Assembly: GCF_020497125.1 (NCBI RefSeq)
Contig: NC_059082.1
Span: 22,838,965-22,902,964, forward strand
Length of the DNA stretch: 64,000 nt
From: Mauremys mutica
Taxonomy: Eukaryota; Chordata; Testudines; Geoemydidae
Reading direction: 5' to 3'
Shown: piece by piece, positions 11,258-24,990 of the stretch
How positions within the stretch are numbered: position 1 is the first letter of the stretch
Layout: each line of letters begins with the position of its first letter
The notes under the pieces: model-generated
Databases searched by the model: none
Seen by the model: only the letters and a program-made list of their open reading frames with translations
What the model was told of the DNA's origin: nothing
Program-made: the position numbers and the translations under genes

Positions 11258-12206
11258 CAGTGTTTCCCAACCGGTATGCCATCAGGCCCGAACAGGTGTG
11301 CTGCAGAATTTTTTGAAAAACGACGTGTGAGAACAAAAAAACCCTTCCCTTGTATTTTAATTAGTGTCGGAGCTGGATTGCATTCTGTACTTTTGTTCTC
11401 TGGGATGAGGCCCATTTCAAATATCATGCATGCATCACATTCCGTTCCCCAAAGCGAGATTAAGATAGAAAATTTGAATCCTGCAGAGTGGGGGAGGGGG
11501 AAAAGAAGGAGGGAAGCCACCTTCTGGTTGGCTGTCTGTCTCATTGCCCCACCTCCTCCAGGGGCAGAGCAACCAATCAGAGTGCAATCTCCCTCTTCTT
11601 CCCCTCCCTTCCAGTGAGCAATAGGTTGGCTCCTCTGCCACTCCCCCTTCCTCCTGAAGCTGCCAGCTGGGGTTGGGTGGGGAAGAGCCCCTGGAGCTTC
11701 CCCCTCCAGCCTGGAACATAAGTGAGAAGCCCACTGCAGCCCCCCAGGGTTGGGAGAGGGACGAACCCCAGGAGAAGCAGAGGTGAGGTGAGGGGATTGA
11801 ACTGGGGGTGGGTGCTGGGTGTGAGATGGGGAAGCTGGGGATGTTGAAATGGTGAGATGGGGTGGGGAGGGCAGGGCAGAATTGGTGTGAGGTGGGGCCT
11901 GGGGTAGCTGGGGAGGCAGAACTGGTAGGGTCTGGGTGGTGATGGAGCAGAACTGGGGTGTTGTCGGCGTAAAATGTGTGAGTCAACTGAAAATACTTGT
12001 CACCATCTGTATAATACTGTTAATGATGTTAGACTCTAACATCATTAACTGCATTGTACAGAGGGTGAATAATAAAGGGTGACAAACAGCTTAAACTGAG
12101 GCAATAAGAGAACGAGTTCATTTGGAGACAATATGTTGGTGTGCCTCAAAATAATTAAAGATATCAAGGTGTGCCATGGCAGAGAAAAGGTTGGGAATCA
12201 CCACTC
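11258..12206. mobile_element. hAT-like nonautonomous element
   Basis: Left end CAGTGTTTCCCAACCGGTATGCC and right end (inverse strand) near AGTGGTGATTCCCAACC show the 'CAGTG-TTCCCAACC' ends common to vertebrate hAT/Charlie elements. 'ggtatgcca' and 'ggtgtgccatgg' are inverted inner matches. I see no clean 8-bp duplication, so the edges are approximate. Its centre is GC/purine-rich (11480-11950). A perfect 15-bp inverted repeat lies at 12019-12049. No transposase seen. Confidence 0.6.
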
Positions 12207-12295
12207 TTGATTCTCCTCCCATTCCACTCTAAGCCCCGCATCTAAGACAGCTGGTTGTTATTTTGAAGGCATTCATCTCAGACACTGGGGATCTA

Positions 12296-13405
<1,110 letters not shown>

Positions 13406-13671
13406 CCGTAAATGTCCAATACGCCAATGAAAGAATGCTGCTTTATAGTAGAATGCAGAGCTTTGTTCACATGATCAACAATCCAGTTAAAGAGTTTAGC
13501 GTAGATATGTTTGCAAAGAGCATCTCTGGCATTGATGGCCTGCAGTTTGGAAATTGGTTTGATGTAGGTCTCAGAGGCAGTAGCAAGCTTCCTATGGCAA
13601 AGCCAGTGGGACATCTCTTGGTACTCCACCCCCATGAGGTCACAGAAGATGGTGAGGGGTTCATGTTTGTG
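13406..13671 (-). CDS. MYO5A: MYO5A exon 10 (cardiomyopathy loop, TEDS site, start of switch II)
   Basis: 266 bp: 88 codons (residues ~352-439) plus GG of split Gly440. It holds [34 protein letters not shown] and the long helix to DIYG. The TEDS-rule position, 16 residues before DALxK, is Glu (~385), as expected for an unregulated class V myosin. DALCK replaces the near-universal DALAK (Ala404 to Cys, codon TGC at 13513-13515). Switch II DIYGFE is split after GG between this exon and exon 11. Acceptor tattttag|CAC; donor TACGG|gtgagt. First residue His replaces mammalian Pro. Confidence 0.97.
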
Positions 13672-16600
13672 CTAAAATAAAAATAATTTCCTTAGGTAAC
13701 ATTACCAATATCGCACGTTTAATGTCAGTGGATTTTTCTGTTATGAAGTTATCAAATATTGAGCTGCAACAATTATGTTTTCACGCCTCTTTCTTTCTCT
13801 GTATCTATTTACCGTCTTGTGTCTGGCACTCAGATACTTTAGTAAATTAGCATAATCATGGAAATAGCAACATAATTTCCATTAAGTGCGTGTTTGTGGG
13901 TTGATCCCCACGCAGAGTATTCACAACCCAAACAAAGAAATGAGCTACAAAAGTTTTCATGTGGTGACTAAGTTTTGGAGTCATTATCTACTGAGCTAAA
14001 ACAATCAAACTCTGATTTGACTTAGAAACCAGAGAATCTTTACTGCACATATGTATTTACCCCTATTTGACGGTATTTGCATTTAGTATCGGAGAGTGCA
14101 TGCTTCAGTTGCATAAACTGGATGAAATCAAAAAGAGGAGCAGTGTGTGGTGGGTGTATTTAGGAGGGAGAAGTATAAAATATAGGAGCGCTAATCTGAG
14201 AAACATTCTCCTACACTCATATATAACCATGCTAGTGAGAGATCACTGAAGTTCTATCGAAGTCAAAAGTCAAGTATTAATAGGGGCCAAAAAGGAAGGG
14301 GTTTAAAAACCTGGTCTCAGATATAAACATAAAAAAAGGTGTTTCCTCATTGAATTCTGGGGAGAAATATAAAACAGTCAAGCATGTTAAAAGATGTAAT
14401 TTAACTCTCACATTGAATTGTATGCCTGAGATAGTCAGATTTTCTGCCATAGGAATAAAACACTGAATTGCTCACCCATACTTCTACATTACAGCAACTC
14501 AGTCAAGTGCTGCTCATGAACCAAGTAAATTGCCACCTTATATATCAAATGATAGCACAGATCTTTCCCATTAATATAAAATTTCCCTAGCCCCACCACT
14601 TTCAGGTTCACTGATCACACCGGGGTAGCTCAGTAGTCAGCTGACATGAAGCAGGACCAAAGGGATTTGAATAGGACCAAGGGGATTTCTTCTCCTACAG
14701 ACAACTGGGCACTGAAGGCCAATAACATAATGATCTCTCCGTTTTATTTTCTGACCTTCAGCCCCTGTCCCTTCCTTCTTTTTGAAGTGTTTGGGGCACA
14801 CTATACTTTTACAGCATCAAATTCCAGTTAACTAAGGATGTCTTTCAGTTTACCGATAATGACTCTAACTGTACTGGAACAACAAGATGGCAAAACAACA
14901 ACAAAATAATCAAGCTATAACAACGGGAAGGTCCTTGTTCACAAGCTACACCCAGACTAATTATGTCCTTAATTCATCGACATCCAAAACCGCACCCGCA
15001 CTTGTTTCCAACTGGCACGTCTTCCTGAAATCAGCGACATAAAACATTTCAAGACTGAAAGGAGGAGTAATCAGAGTCCCCACAGGTCTTAAAGCTCCCT
15101 ATATCATAGTGACAATAGAGTCTCTTACACAACAAAGTCACTCAGTACCTTAATAATAAACATGCTCCTTTGCTACTTATTTCAAGGTTTAAAGGTTCAA
15201 CATACAATTTAGCTGCAATACAGCAACGGCCATCATAGTAAGTTTCAATTCTGCCAATGTGAAGATGATTTTGGATGGCTTTCAGCAGCTCAATTGCGTC
15301 ACTGGTGCTGCTGCTCATTCTTCAGAGACTTAAAATAGCATTGAGAGTCTGAGAAATACTGCACTCATCCTGACATTAACAAAAGGGCAAATATTCACGT
15401 TCTGCTTTGACATAATGGGCCAAATTCTAGGCAGAGATCTCTAATGACATTAGCAGAAGTGTCATGCCACTGACCATGAAGGGGTAGCATGTGCCCCTCC
15501 TTAGCTTCCTACTTAGAATCACTACTTGATGCATTGTTTCCACGAAGAGCCCGTTTAAGACACACCATAGGGTCACCCCCATTAATGGTTGCTGTGAAAC
15601 CGTTCAGATTCAGAATGTGGTGCCAGAGCAAGAAGACTCATCAGCTACGCTCTGACACAGAACATCCTGTCATACATCCCAGATTACTAGCATGGGCACT
15701 CGAGCACTGACAGCAAACACAAAGGAGAAAGGGGGAAACTAGAATTGCTGCAGCTTGGAGAGCAGGAGATGGAAAATACACCTGTACCCCGATATAACGT
15801 GACCCGATATAACACAGGTTCGCATACAATGCGGTAAAGCAGCGCTCCGACAGATCAATGCATCAGCTCCCAGCCATGGCGCTCCACTTCTTGCCACTGG
15901 TGAGTGTGGGGAGGTTGGGGAAAGGACGCCCCCCGTACTCACCTGCGGTGGGAAGCGGAGCATTGCAGCTGGGAGCTGGTGGAGTGGAGCAGGCTGGGGC
16001 CAGGCTGCTCCTCTTCCCGCTGCCAGTGAGTGCGGGACCTTTCCCCAACCCCACCCCACCCCCAGCGACATGGCTGGGGCCGGGGCAAGGAAAGCGGAGC
16101 GGGCTGGGGCCACGGCGCTCTGCTTCCCGCCACAGGTGAGTACAGGGAGCGTCCTTTCCCCAATCTCCCCGCACTCACTGGCAGCGGGAAGTGGAGCGTT
16201 GCAGCTGGGAGCTGGCAGGGTGGAGCGGGCTGGGGCCGAGCTGCTCCGCTTCCCTCCGCTGCCGGTGAGTGCCTGTCAGGGGGCGGGGTGTGTGCATAGG
16301 GGTCAGGTCAGTCAGGGGATGGGGAGCAGGGGGGTTGGGTAGGGGGTGCCGTCCTGGGGGTGATTAGGGACAGGGGTCTCTGGAGGGGGCGGTCAGGGGA
16401 CAAGGAGCAGGGGGGCCAAAGCAAGTTCGATATAACGCCGTCTCACCTATAGCACGGTAAGATTTTTTGGCTCCGGAGGAGCATGTTATATCAGGGTAGA
16501 GGTGTAAATGCTGCCTGGCTCATTAATAAAAATTCAGGGCCTGATAAGAAAAAAAGCTTCTATCATTTATGAGCCCAAGGAAAACACACACAAGAGCAAG

Positions 16601-17327
16601 ACAAATCAGCCCCTTTTGCTTCCCACTGCCAGGACACACGTCACCTGCAGGAAGCCTTTGCGGGAGAGAGATAAATGGGATTGTCCTCAATGAGCAGAGA
16701 AAGGAGCTACACTCAGCATACACCATATAGACTCTTCGCTGCTTCCTTCTCAAATGGTCAGAGAGGAAAGGTTCCTGCAGCAATGACCAGCAAAACCCTG
16801 GAGCCATTAACTTGCTGAACCTTCTCTTCTCTCTGTATAGTATGGTCCCCTCCGGACAGCCCAGTAAGATGGCGTATTTTGTGAAATGTTTGCTTTGCGG
16901 ATATTTGGATCAGTTTGGCATTTAGCATCAAACTAGAGTCATTCAAGCAAAAATCCTACACAAATCACAGGACCATTTGGTGTGGGAGTACAGACACTCA
17001 CCCACCCTCTCAGGACTTCTAAGCTAGCATGTCTGGAAGAGTTCCCTAGAAAAGACCATTTGTGAATTCAGCAGGGAGTCAAGAAAGCCTCAGAAATAAT
17101 ATGGAGAGCCTCTGACAGGGATCTAGAAAGGGAACAGCAGAATCCATCTGCGAAGAGCAACAGGAAAAGTCATACCAATCTAGAAATGAAAAAAGAAGTT
17201 GCTTGTATTTTTGTACTGGCCCTACTTTGCATGGGGGCTTCTGCAAACAAATAAGACACCCAACCAAAAAATTCAGCAGTGTCACAATAGAGTGTAACTA
17301 TATCCTTTAAACACATTTACAACTTAC
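13672..17327 (-). other. MYO5A: Intron between exons 9 and 10
   Basis: 3656 bp. It contains the TA-flanked element 15779-16504. A short phrase at 14622-14640 resembles a tRNA/SINE A box but has no B box. The remainder shows nothing I recognise. Confidence 0.8.
15779..16504. mobile_element. TA-flanked (mariner-like) nonautonomous element with GC-rich repeats
   Basis: 726 bp between TA dinucleotides (15777-15778, 16505-16506). Ends CACCTGTACCCCGATATAACG and, on the other strand, CACCTCTACCCTGATATAAC match the short element at 24991-25179. The TA duplication and length fit Tc1/mariner-type MITEs. About 15880-16275 is an array of alternating direct and inverted GC-rich units ('gctccgcttcccgc...ggtgagtgcgggga'), absent from the short copy. 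Several units contain GGTGAGT on one strand or the other. Confidence 0.75.
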
Positions 17328-17434
17328 AGGGATTGTGCAGCTGTCAGCATCCCGAGAGGTAAAACCCACGTTGCCCAGGTGAAGGATCCCAGCGAGGATT
17401 CGAAAGATTCCCATCTGGTAGGAATCATTAATCC
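17328..17434 (-). CDS. MYO5A: MYO5A exon 9 (upper 50K domain)
   Basis: 107 bp: two bases complete Gly316, then 35 codons (residues ~317-351), ending phase 0. It encodes [20 protein letters not shown] followed by [15 protein letters not shown]. The ILHLGN motif is conserved in all myosins. INDSYQ replaces mammalian ISESHQ (chicken has ISESYQ). Acceptor ctttcag|GG; donor ATCCCT|gtaagt. The intron to exon 8 is only 581 bp, the shortest here. Confidence 0.97.
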
Positions 17435-18015
17435 CTGAAAGAAGGTGAATAAAATGCCCTGAGTAAAGAGTGAAGGAAAGACCAGCTGCTGAAAAGAAGG
17501 GTCCAGTATTTGTAAACAGGAATGATAAAATCTGCTGGAATTTTGTGGGAAATTGCCACCACCTCCCATCTCTCAGTTGTGTGAGGAGTTCTGCAGAGAA
17601 AATACTATTAGAAAATTATACTTGGCCCTCCTATTACTATGTTTTACCATACAACATTATAATAAGATGCAAGGATGATTCACTTTAACAAACTACTAAA
17701 TATTTTAATGAACTACCTATATTGCTGCTTAGACAAAGTTTTACAAAACCCACAAAAATCTTATATACTGCACCAGGGGAATCCAGCATTTATTATTGCT
17801 TAAATAATGTTTCCTCTTCCCTGCACTAAAAATTTGATGATACACTACCTTCCTTGTACTTTAAAAGTATCTGAATCCCAAAGGTTATCAAAGTCTCTCT
17901 CTATATATTTTAAATACAATATAGAAAGAATGAACTGAAACAGACTATATAAAAACGGCTATGATTCCAAAGTCTGAACTACACCTATGTTTCTCCAGCA
18001 AAATAGCAGAATTAC
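17435..18015 (-). other. MYO5A: Intron between exons 8 and 9
   Basis: 581 bp, unique-looking, AT-rich. Nothing further seen. Confidence 0.9.
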
Positions 18016-18123
18016 CTAGCAAAGTGCAGGCCTGTCTGGTGTGTACCATTTCCTTAGCATCATCAATGCCGTCAATCACTGGACTACCCCCTTGCTTCGT
18101 ATAGTGAAAGTAATTTGCATTGC
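18016..18123 (-). CDS. MYO5A: MYO5A exon 8 (upper 50K domain)
   Basis: 108 bp: two bases complete Gly280, 35 codons (residues ~281-315), then G of split Gly316. It encodes [29 protein letters not shown] sequence ending TRQACTLLG. The [10 protein letters not shown] segment is specific to myosin-Va (myosin-Vb has YTSQGGDTSI). NANYFHY differs from mammalian NADNFNY at a loop that varies among vertebrates. Acceptor gcttgtag|GCAAT; donor CTAG|gtaatt. Confidence 0.97.
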
Positions 18124-20141
18124 CTACAAGAAAGAACAACAACAATTTTTACACACACTAAAGTAGAAACTACACAACTGCAAACATCTCTGTGTTAAGC
18201 TGTGTAACAGGTAAAGCTCGCTTGAGCTTCTTAACCCAAATGGCAGAACCCATGGTTTGAAATATATTTCAGTTTATTGGAATCACTGACTCCTCTGGGC
18301 CATCTGCATTAGTGGACTGCTCTCTTTCAGGTTTAACGCTGCACCTAAATGTTTCTAAAGCCATTTGCTCCTGCAATAGGTTTGCTGTGTCCACACTAAT
18401 CAGCATAGTCTCTGGAAGCTAGTACTGCAGAGCCTGTTGTATTGATCTCAAGATCCAAAAAAGTTGAAGGTGTTATAAACCCTTTCACTGTCCCATCAGT
18501 TGTCACAACAGTCCATACACAGCACGTCTTCATGTGCATGGAAACAATTATTCTGCAAGTCTCAGCCACCCACCCAAGAATAGGTGCACAGTTGACAGTA
18601 GGGGTCTAATGTTATGATGCGTGTATATTTTAAAATGGATTGTGCATGTAGTTTTTCCATTGCCATCGTTTCTAGTCTCAATCATAGAATATCAGGGTTG
18701 GAAGGGACCTCCGTAGGTCATCTAGTCCAACCCCCTGCTCAAAGCAGGACTAATCCCTAGAAAGATTTTTGCCACAGATCCTGAAATGGCCCCCTCAAGG
18801 ATTGAGCTCACAACCCTGGATTTAGCAGGCCAATGCTCAAACCACTGAGCTATCCCTCCCCATCAATGGTATAGTCCAAAGTATATTTGTAGTTGGTTCT
18901 GTCTGAGGACTGATGCATTCACACTATGCTAAGCCCTCCAACTGATTATGGGCGTAGCACCTGGCAACCACTACAGTGAGCACTGCAACTTCTTGAGGTG
19001 ATTGTGCTCAAGGATGCTGTATGTGTAGTTTTGTTAAAGATTTGTGTATTTGAAAATCTTAAAGACAACAACAGTTTTCTTCTTTCTCCTGTTTTTGCCC
19101 TTGTCATCTAGTAAGGGCTGGGAAGGAGGTCCTCTGGATCACTTCTTTAGCCAGAACGAGATCAGTTCCCTCCTGCAGCATTTATGGCAGTTGTCCTCTC
19201 AGGGGTTGTTCAGTGCCCCACAGGGGAGGAGGAACGAGGAGAAAATAAAATAGCTTTACAACATTAATAGTTATCAAATATGTTTCTAATGCTATAAAAC
19301 TAATTTTTAAAAACAAACAAAACTTCTATTGCTTGACTTTACACATTATATCAGGAAATCAGCTGAGCAGAAATCATTCACCTCTCCATCCCAACCACCA
19401 CTTATCTGTTCTTGGACCTGCCAGCTGGCTGGTGGTGGGTGGAAATCAGAGTACACTGGGGAGAAAAATACATGGTAGGCTGAAGCAGTGGGGCTGGCTA
19501 TCCCATAGCAGCTACAGTGCCTCTGCTTTCCATCTACAGCAGCACTGAAATGATTTGAAATCAACTGATGTAGTGAAGGCATTCCCAAGATTTGCTCAGA
19601 GCTGAGCCAATCACACTGGTTATTAGTTAACACTTATGAAACACTAGAAGTAAATAAGTGTGGACACAAAGTGTTGTACAAACTTTCCAGATACTTGTGC
19701 TGATACTGAAAACTTCAAAAAAATTCTCTGGAGAGATGGAGCTACAGAAAAAGACCTGTTAGGTTGCCTAGCCCCTCCCTAGGCCAAGACAGGAATATTA
19801 CAGTTACGGTTCTGTGTCTTGACTAGGTCACTTTTAAATGACTCAAGAGATAGGAGGTCCACCACTGCTCCTGAGAAAATATTCTACGCTCTGGTGCATA
19901 TCTATGTACTGTACTGATGCCTGTCATTAGTGTGTATTAGCTTACATGGACTATGTAAATCTGCAAGTTTGCTTTTTTAGAAATAAAATGTCTATTTACT
20001 TATTTTTGTTAGCTGTAAGCAGCTCAGGATTAATAAGAATTTAAAAGACAGTGATTCTTCTTTTAGACTCATCACTCACAGACTTAGAGATAATACATTG
20101 TACATACTGATTGCACAGTACACTGGATGTGAATTTCATAC
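18124..20141 (-). other. MYO5A: Intron between exons 7 and 8
   Basis: 2018 bp. A Cry-type SINE at 18681-18861 is the only named element. The rest is unremarkable. Confidence 0.85.
18681..18861 (-). repeat. Cryptodiran tRNA-derived SINE (Cry type), full length
   Basis: On the minus strand it runs from the tRNA-like A box GGGATAGCTCAGTGGT and B box region GGGTTGTGAGCTCAATCC, through the middle part 'aggatctgtggcaaaaatc', to the tail ending 'ccaaccctgatattctatgat'. About 181 bp and little decayed. Confidence 0.9.
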
Positions 20142-20223
20142 CTAATCGCAGTGTTTTAAACTCAGGTAATGCTGCAGAGGCACAGAGCTGGTAGAAAATG
20201 TGATAATTTCTCTCCTCTTCTGC
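20142..20223 (-). CDS. MYO5A: MYO5A exon 7
   Basis: 82 bp: 27 codons (residues ~253-279) plus the first base of split Gly280. It encodes [16 protein letters not shown], the conserved upper-50K helix after switch I (E-RN-HIFYQL is universal in myosins), then [11 protein letters not shown]. The mammalian sequence has AKLPEFKMLRL, so the two differences are at variable surface sites. Acceptor gtcttaaag|GCA has a poor pyrimidine tract; donor GATTAG|gtatga. Confidence 0.97.
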
Positions 20224-20829
20224 CTTTAAGACAAAAAAGAAGCAATTACATTTCAGAATTTAGCAACTGACAGAAATATCTGTCAGAGAGGGACAGAACT
20301 TCTAGATTTTAATATATTCTATAGCAATTAGCAACTCAGAGAAAGCCACAACAAAAATGAAAAAGTAAATCAACCTCTATCATTTCTTTCTTGGTTAATT
20401 CACTTCCAACAGCAATATGTATGCAGAAAAATTAAAACTGCAGGATTTCACATTTTAGGTTTGTGACTAGTACTGAAACACAGACATACCATTTTGTGGG
20501 TGTGCAAAGTGGTCACACTTAATAACTTTACAATTGCATAAGATAACTAAATAACATTGCCTCACAGTTTGCAGTATTTTAATGAAAGGAACACTGAGAG
20601 AAAGTTATTTGCACTCATGATACTCAAATTTTTAGTGCCGATACCACCATTATAAACTAAGATACTCTTCTGTTTAGAACTTCAGAAGAAAGTCTCCTCT
20701 TGGGCTGAACCATAGCATAACAGGTCTCTATTCATCCATTATTTACAAAATGCTACAGTGTTCTACAATAATAACCCAAACAATGCACTGGCACTATTGT
20801 AAGCTGTTATTTATTATTTCTATTACAGT

Positions 20830-21130
20830 AGTGCTTAAGAATCCCAATCAAGGATCAAGGCCCCATTGGATTAGACGAAAATGTATCGAAGATAACAGTT
20901 CTGTCCCCAGGATCCTCAGTCTGCATGACAGACAGGACACAAGAGGTGGACAAAAACAGGCAAAGGGGCTAGGTACGGGTTAGGAGGATGAGGTAAGAAA
21001 GCAAACAACTTCACCAGAAAAAGAGAAGTCACAGATTGTCATAATCAACGCCAGATGGGAGTGATTTGTAGGTATCATGACAGAGGTCAGTTTTAAAGGA
21101 GGGATTAAAAAGAGGATAAGATGGCAGCTT
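20830..21130 (-). repeat. LINE 3' fragment (same family as 5660-7620)
   Basis: Phrases 'caaggccccattgga', 'acagttctgtcccc' and 'gacaggacacaagaggtgga', then 'gtaggtatcatgacagag...ttttaaaggagggatt', are in the same order as the 3' part of the LINE around 5780-6060. Diverged, no ORF. Confidence 0.45.
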
Positions 21131-21420
21131 TATGAATATCAACAGAGATTTTCCCCATGCATGCGCAGTTTCTGTTGTGTTCTGAGACACAACTGTAAAA
21201 TATTGTAGTACATGTACTCTGATGTCCACTATTATGTTGAAGATGTTTAACCCTTAGATATACAGTATATTCTTATTGCCATGTATACAGATTTACAAGC
21301 ATAATTGATTAATATGCCTAAAAGCTATCTCTCGCTGCTCTCTTGGTGTTATATTACAGCTGCAAGACACTGGTGGCTTCTTAGAAATGAGAGATGCCTC
21401 ACAGTAGCTGGTAGTAGGAT

Positions 21421-22035
<615 letters not shown>

Positions 22036-22978
22036 CTAGGGGAAAAACACATACAGGTTTAATAGCTCATGGAAATTCTCTTACCTGTCTCTTCTCCTAC
22101 ATGGTTCACAACTGTCTTTCCAAAATTAGCAAGAACTTAATAGTGAATTCTTCTGTCCTAGTAGGGAAGCAACTTCCTAGGTTATAGCAAACTTACAGCA
22201 GGGTTATTCCATTAACACCAATATATGGGGTTGGCCAACACAGTAATGCTTTCACCTTCACAGTTGGATTTTCCAACTCAAAAATAATCCTGATAACCCT
22301 CCAAGGCTCTGGAATTTTTCTAGTTGAATAAAACTTATTACAAAATGTGCATTGTCACAAAGATAGCCTTTTACAGGGTTTATGGAGACCATAAGTGATA
22401 ATAATATGTACAGCACTTCTAACTTTGGCCATCACTGCAGTGCTGACTAAAATAATCCTATGACCCAGCCAACAACCTATATTTTGCATAGTTAATAATA
22501 TATAATAAATAATCTATATTCAGTTACATTTCCAAAAAATTAGTGCCCCAGACATGCTGTTACAGCATATTTACTTTGTGGGTGAATTTCATGTACTAGG
22601 ACTAGTTAGCACTCCGTGAGAACAAACCGCAGGAATAGGTTCCACATTCCAGAATATAATATATGCAATATTCCTAAGGATCAAAGAAAGGTTTAATAAA
22701 AAGCATACACTATTTCTTGGATAGTACAGTACATTTTATGAATCTTTATAAATTTCACTCTTCAAAGACTGCTACTTCTTGGACTATTTATGCAAAAGAG
22801 AATTATGTGAAGTAGGTTTGTAGGATCAGGCCTCTGGTATATAAAGCTGTATTTCCTCACTGGGGTTGTCCTCAGAAAATGCCTGAGCTCGCTTTAAAGA
22901 GCCATTTACTTATTCAGAAATACATCTAAATTATAGATGCTCCTGGTCATTTGTGTGCTTGGGTAGTGTGCTGATATA

Positions 22979-23000
22979 CAAGTGAGTGAGTGAGTGAGTG
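22979..23000. repeat. (GTGA)n simple repeat
   Basis: Five tandem GTGA/GAGT units. Confidence 0.9.
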
Positions 23001-23428
23001 TAAAATCATCTCAGCTGACAGGTGATTTTTTTTTCAAAAACTTATGAGCATGTGGAAAACTAGGTTTATAAGAAACTGATTTTCAACCTTAACTACAGCA
23101 GTCACTCCTAGTCAAGTGCTATTATATGCACACAGAGATAATATTGCATAGATCAACAGTCATATCAGACAAGCTGGGCAGTTTTAATTCTTCAGAAAGA
23201 AGTGTCTCAAGCATAAAGACAAACAGTAATACCATCTGGCAGCTACACTAAGTCATGATATAATGGAAGCATCTCCATATGCATTTTCATGTGTGTGTTA
23301 CACTGGTAAGAAATTTTCAGATAGTTATGATGGAGTAATAGATAATTTCCAAGATGTATTGTGATTCTGTTTTGTGGTGATGGGGGTAAGTCTGATTACT
23401 AAGAGAGAGAAAAGGTAATAGCAATAGT

Positions 23429-23790
23429 CAGGGCCGGTGCAACCATTTAGGCGACCTAGGTGGTCGCCTAGGGCGCTAGGATTTGGGGGAGGGCGCCATT
23501 TTCTTCAGCAGCGACCGCGGCAGCCAGATCTTCAGCCACCCCGATCACTGCTGGCATTTAGGCAGAGGGAGCTGGGGCAGGGGAGCGCTGGGAGGGCCGC
23601 CTGCAGCAAGTAAGGGGGGGGGGGCAGCATGCAGGGGAACTCCCCGCCCCAGCTCACCCCTGCCCCGCCTCCTCCCCAAGCACTCCGTGGCTGCTTCACT
23701 TCTCCCGCCTCCCAGGCTTGCGGCACCTAAGCTGATTGGCGCCGCAAGCCTAGGAGGTGGGAGAAGTGAAGCAGCGACAGTCATTTTGCA
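23429..23790. mobile_element. Truncated hAT element with strong internal hairpin
   Basis: Left end CAGGGCCGGTGCAAC is identical to that of 6164-7279, but no right end or target duplication follows. Near the break, arms 23687-23724 and 23741-23778 (38 bp each) pair with three mismatches around a 16-nt loop. The phrase 'ccgcaagcct.ggagg' is shared with 6164-7279. Right limit approximate. Confidence 0.7.
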
Positions 23791-24990
23791 AAGAAAATAA
23801 TCATCTGTCATGATCTAAGTTAAAACCACTGGGCTCTTTTTATGAGGCGAGGATTAAGGTAGGTTCTTTAGGAAGTGAAACCAATAGTCAGAGGGAATCA
23901 GCAGTGAATCAGTTAACAGCTAGTGGCATGACACATAGCTGACTGTGGCTTGTTGGCACTTATTGCTAGTTCAGGACCTGAGATAGGAGAGGTCCATGGT
24001 TGCCCATCTCAAAACCTCAAGTCATATCACAATATAACCTGAAGAGAGAAGATAAAAGAATGGGCACAAGGGCAGTGTTTTGCAGTTGTGAGACTCCATC
24101 TCAGCCAGCATGTACAGGAGGCCTGAAGTTATTGATGGTTCTGGGTCCAGAATAGTCTGATTCCATCTCTGACTTTTATTACAACCTTGTTGCTTTTACA
24201 GTTAACATCTTCCCTGCTGTAAGACAAGAGGGGAATTCTTAATAGAATGTAAATGGAATGTTGAGATGCATAATTCAGATTATGCTGAGACAGAAGCAAG
24301 CACTTTCTTCTTTCCCATAGGAAGCAAGGACATTATTCATTATGCAGCAGTTAACAGTTTAGAAATTACTAGGGTTACCTGCTTTTAGCAAAGGTCTGGG
24401 CAGAAACAGCATATGGAGTAATTACCTTTAGACAGCATATCATTCTTCTGAAATTTTATTGCATTTAAGATGTAAAGTATATAATCATGGCAGGATGCAA
24501 TATAATACTCAACTATATCATAACTATGGAATGTAATGCTACAGTACATCTACGTCCTACTTTTCTGGCTCATGTAGCCACTCCATAGAAACTTTGTGCT
24601 GAAATAAGAAGTAGGGAAAACAAGAAAAACTGTGACCAAATAGCAACTGTTGAATTGTTTTAGGTTTTGAACTCTGCAAGCAAAAGACCAAAACTCACTG
24701 AACGCTAGCAGGTATACTGCACAGTAACCAGGAGCTAGAGTTCTAGAAAGGAGTATGCTGTTATAGCAGTAGCACACACAGATGACCAAATGGATGTCTA
24801 TGTGGTCATTTGCAGTTACCACAAAGGTTACAAGTAATATAAATAATATTATTAGCAGCAAATAATGCACACCTTCACAATTCTAAAAATCTGGTCCTGA
24901 TTGACATATAGGGTTATGAGCATTCAAATGATTAAAAATTGCTGCTATTGTAATATATGTTGTTGCGTTGTGAATAATTATGTCATACTA

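Noticed and set aside
11276..11986. 113- and 183-residue frames
   Set aside because: They lie inside the hAT-like element 11258-12206, Pro/Ser- or Gly-rich from purine-rich repeats.
14622..14640. tRNA-like phrase GGGGTAGCTCAGTAGTCAG
   Set aside because: It resembles an A box, but no B box or cloverleaf follows. Not a tRNA gene, at best a SINE scrap.
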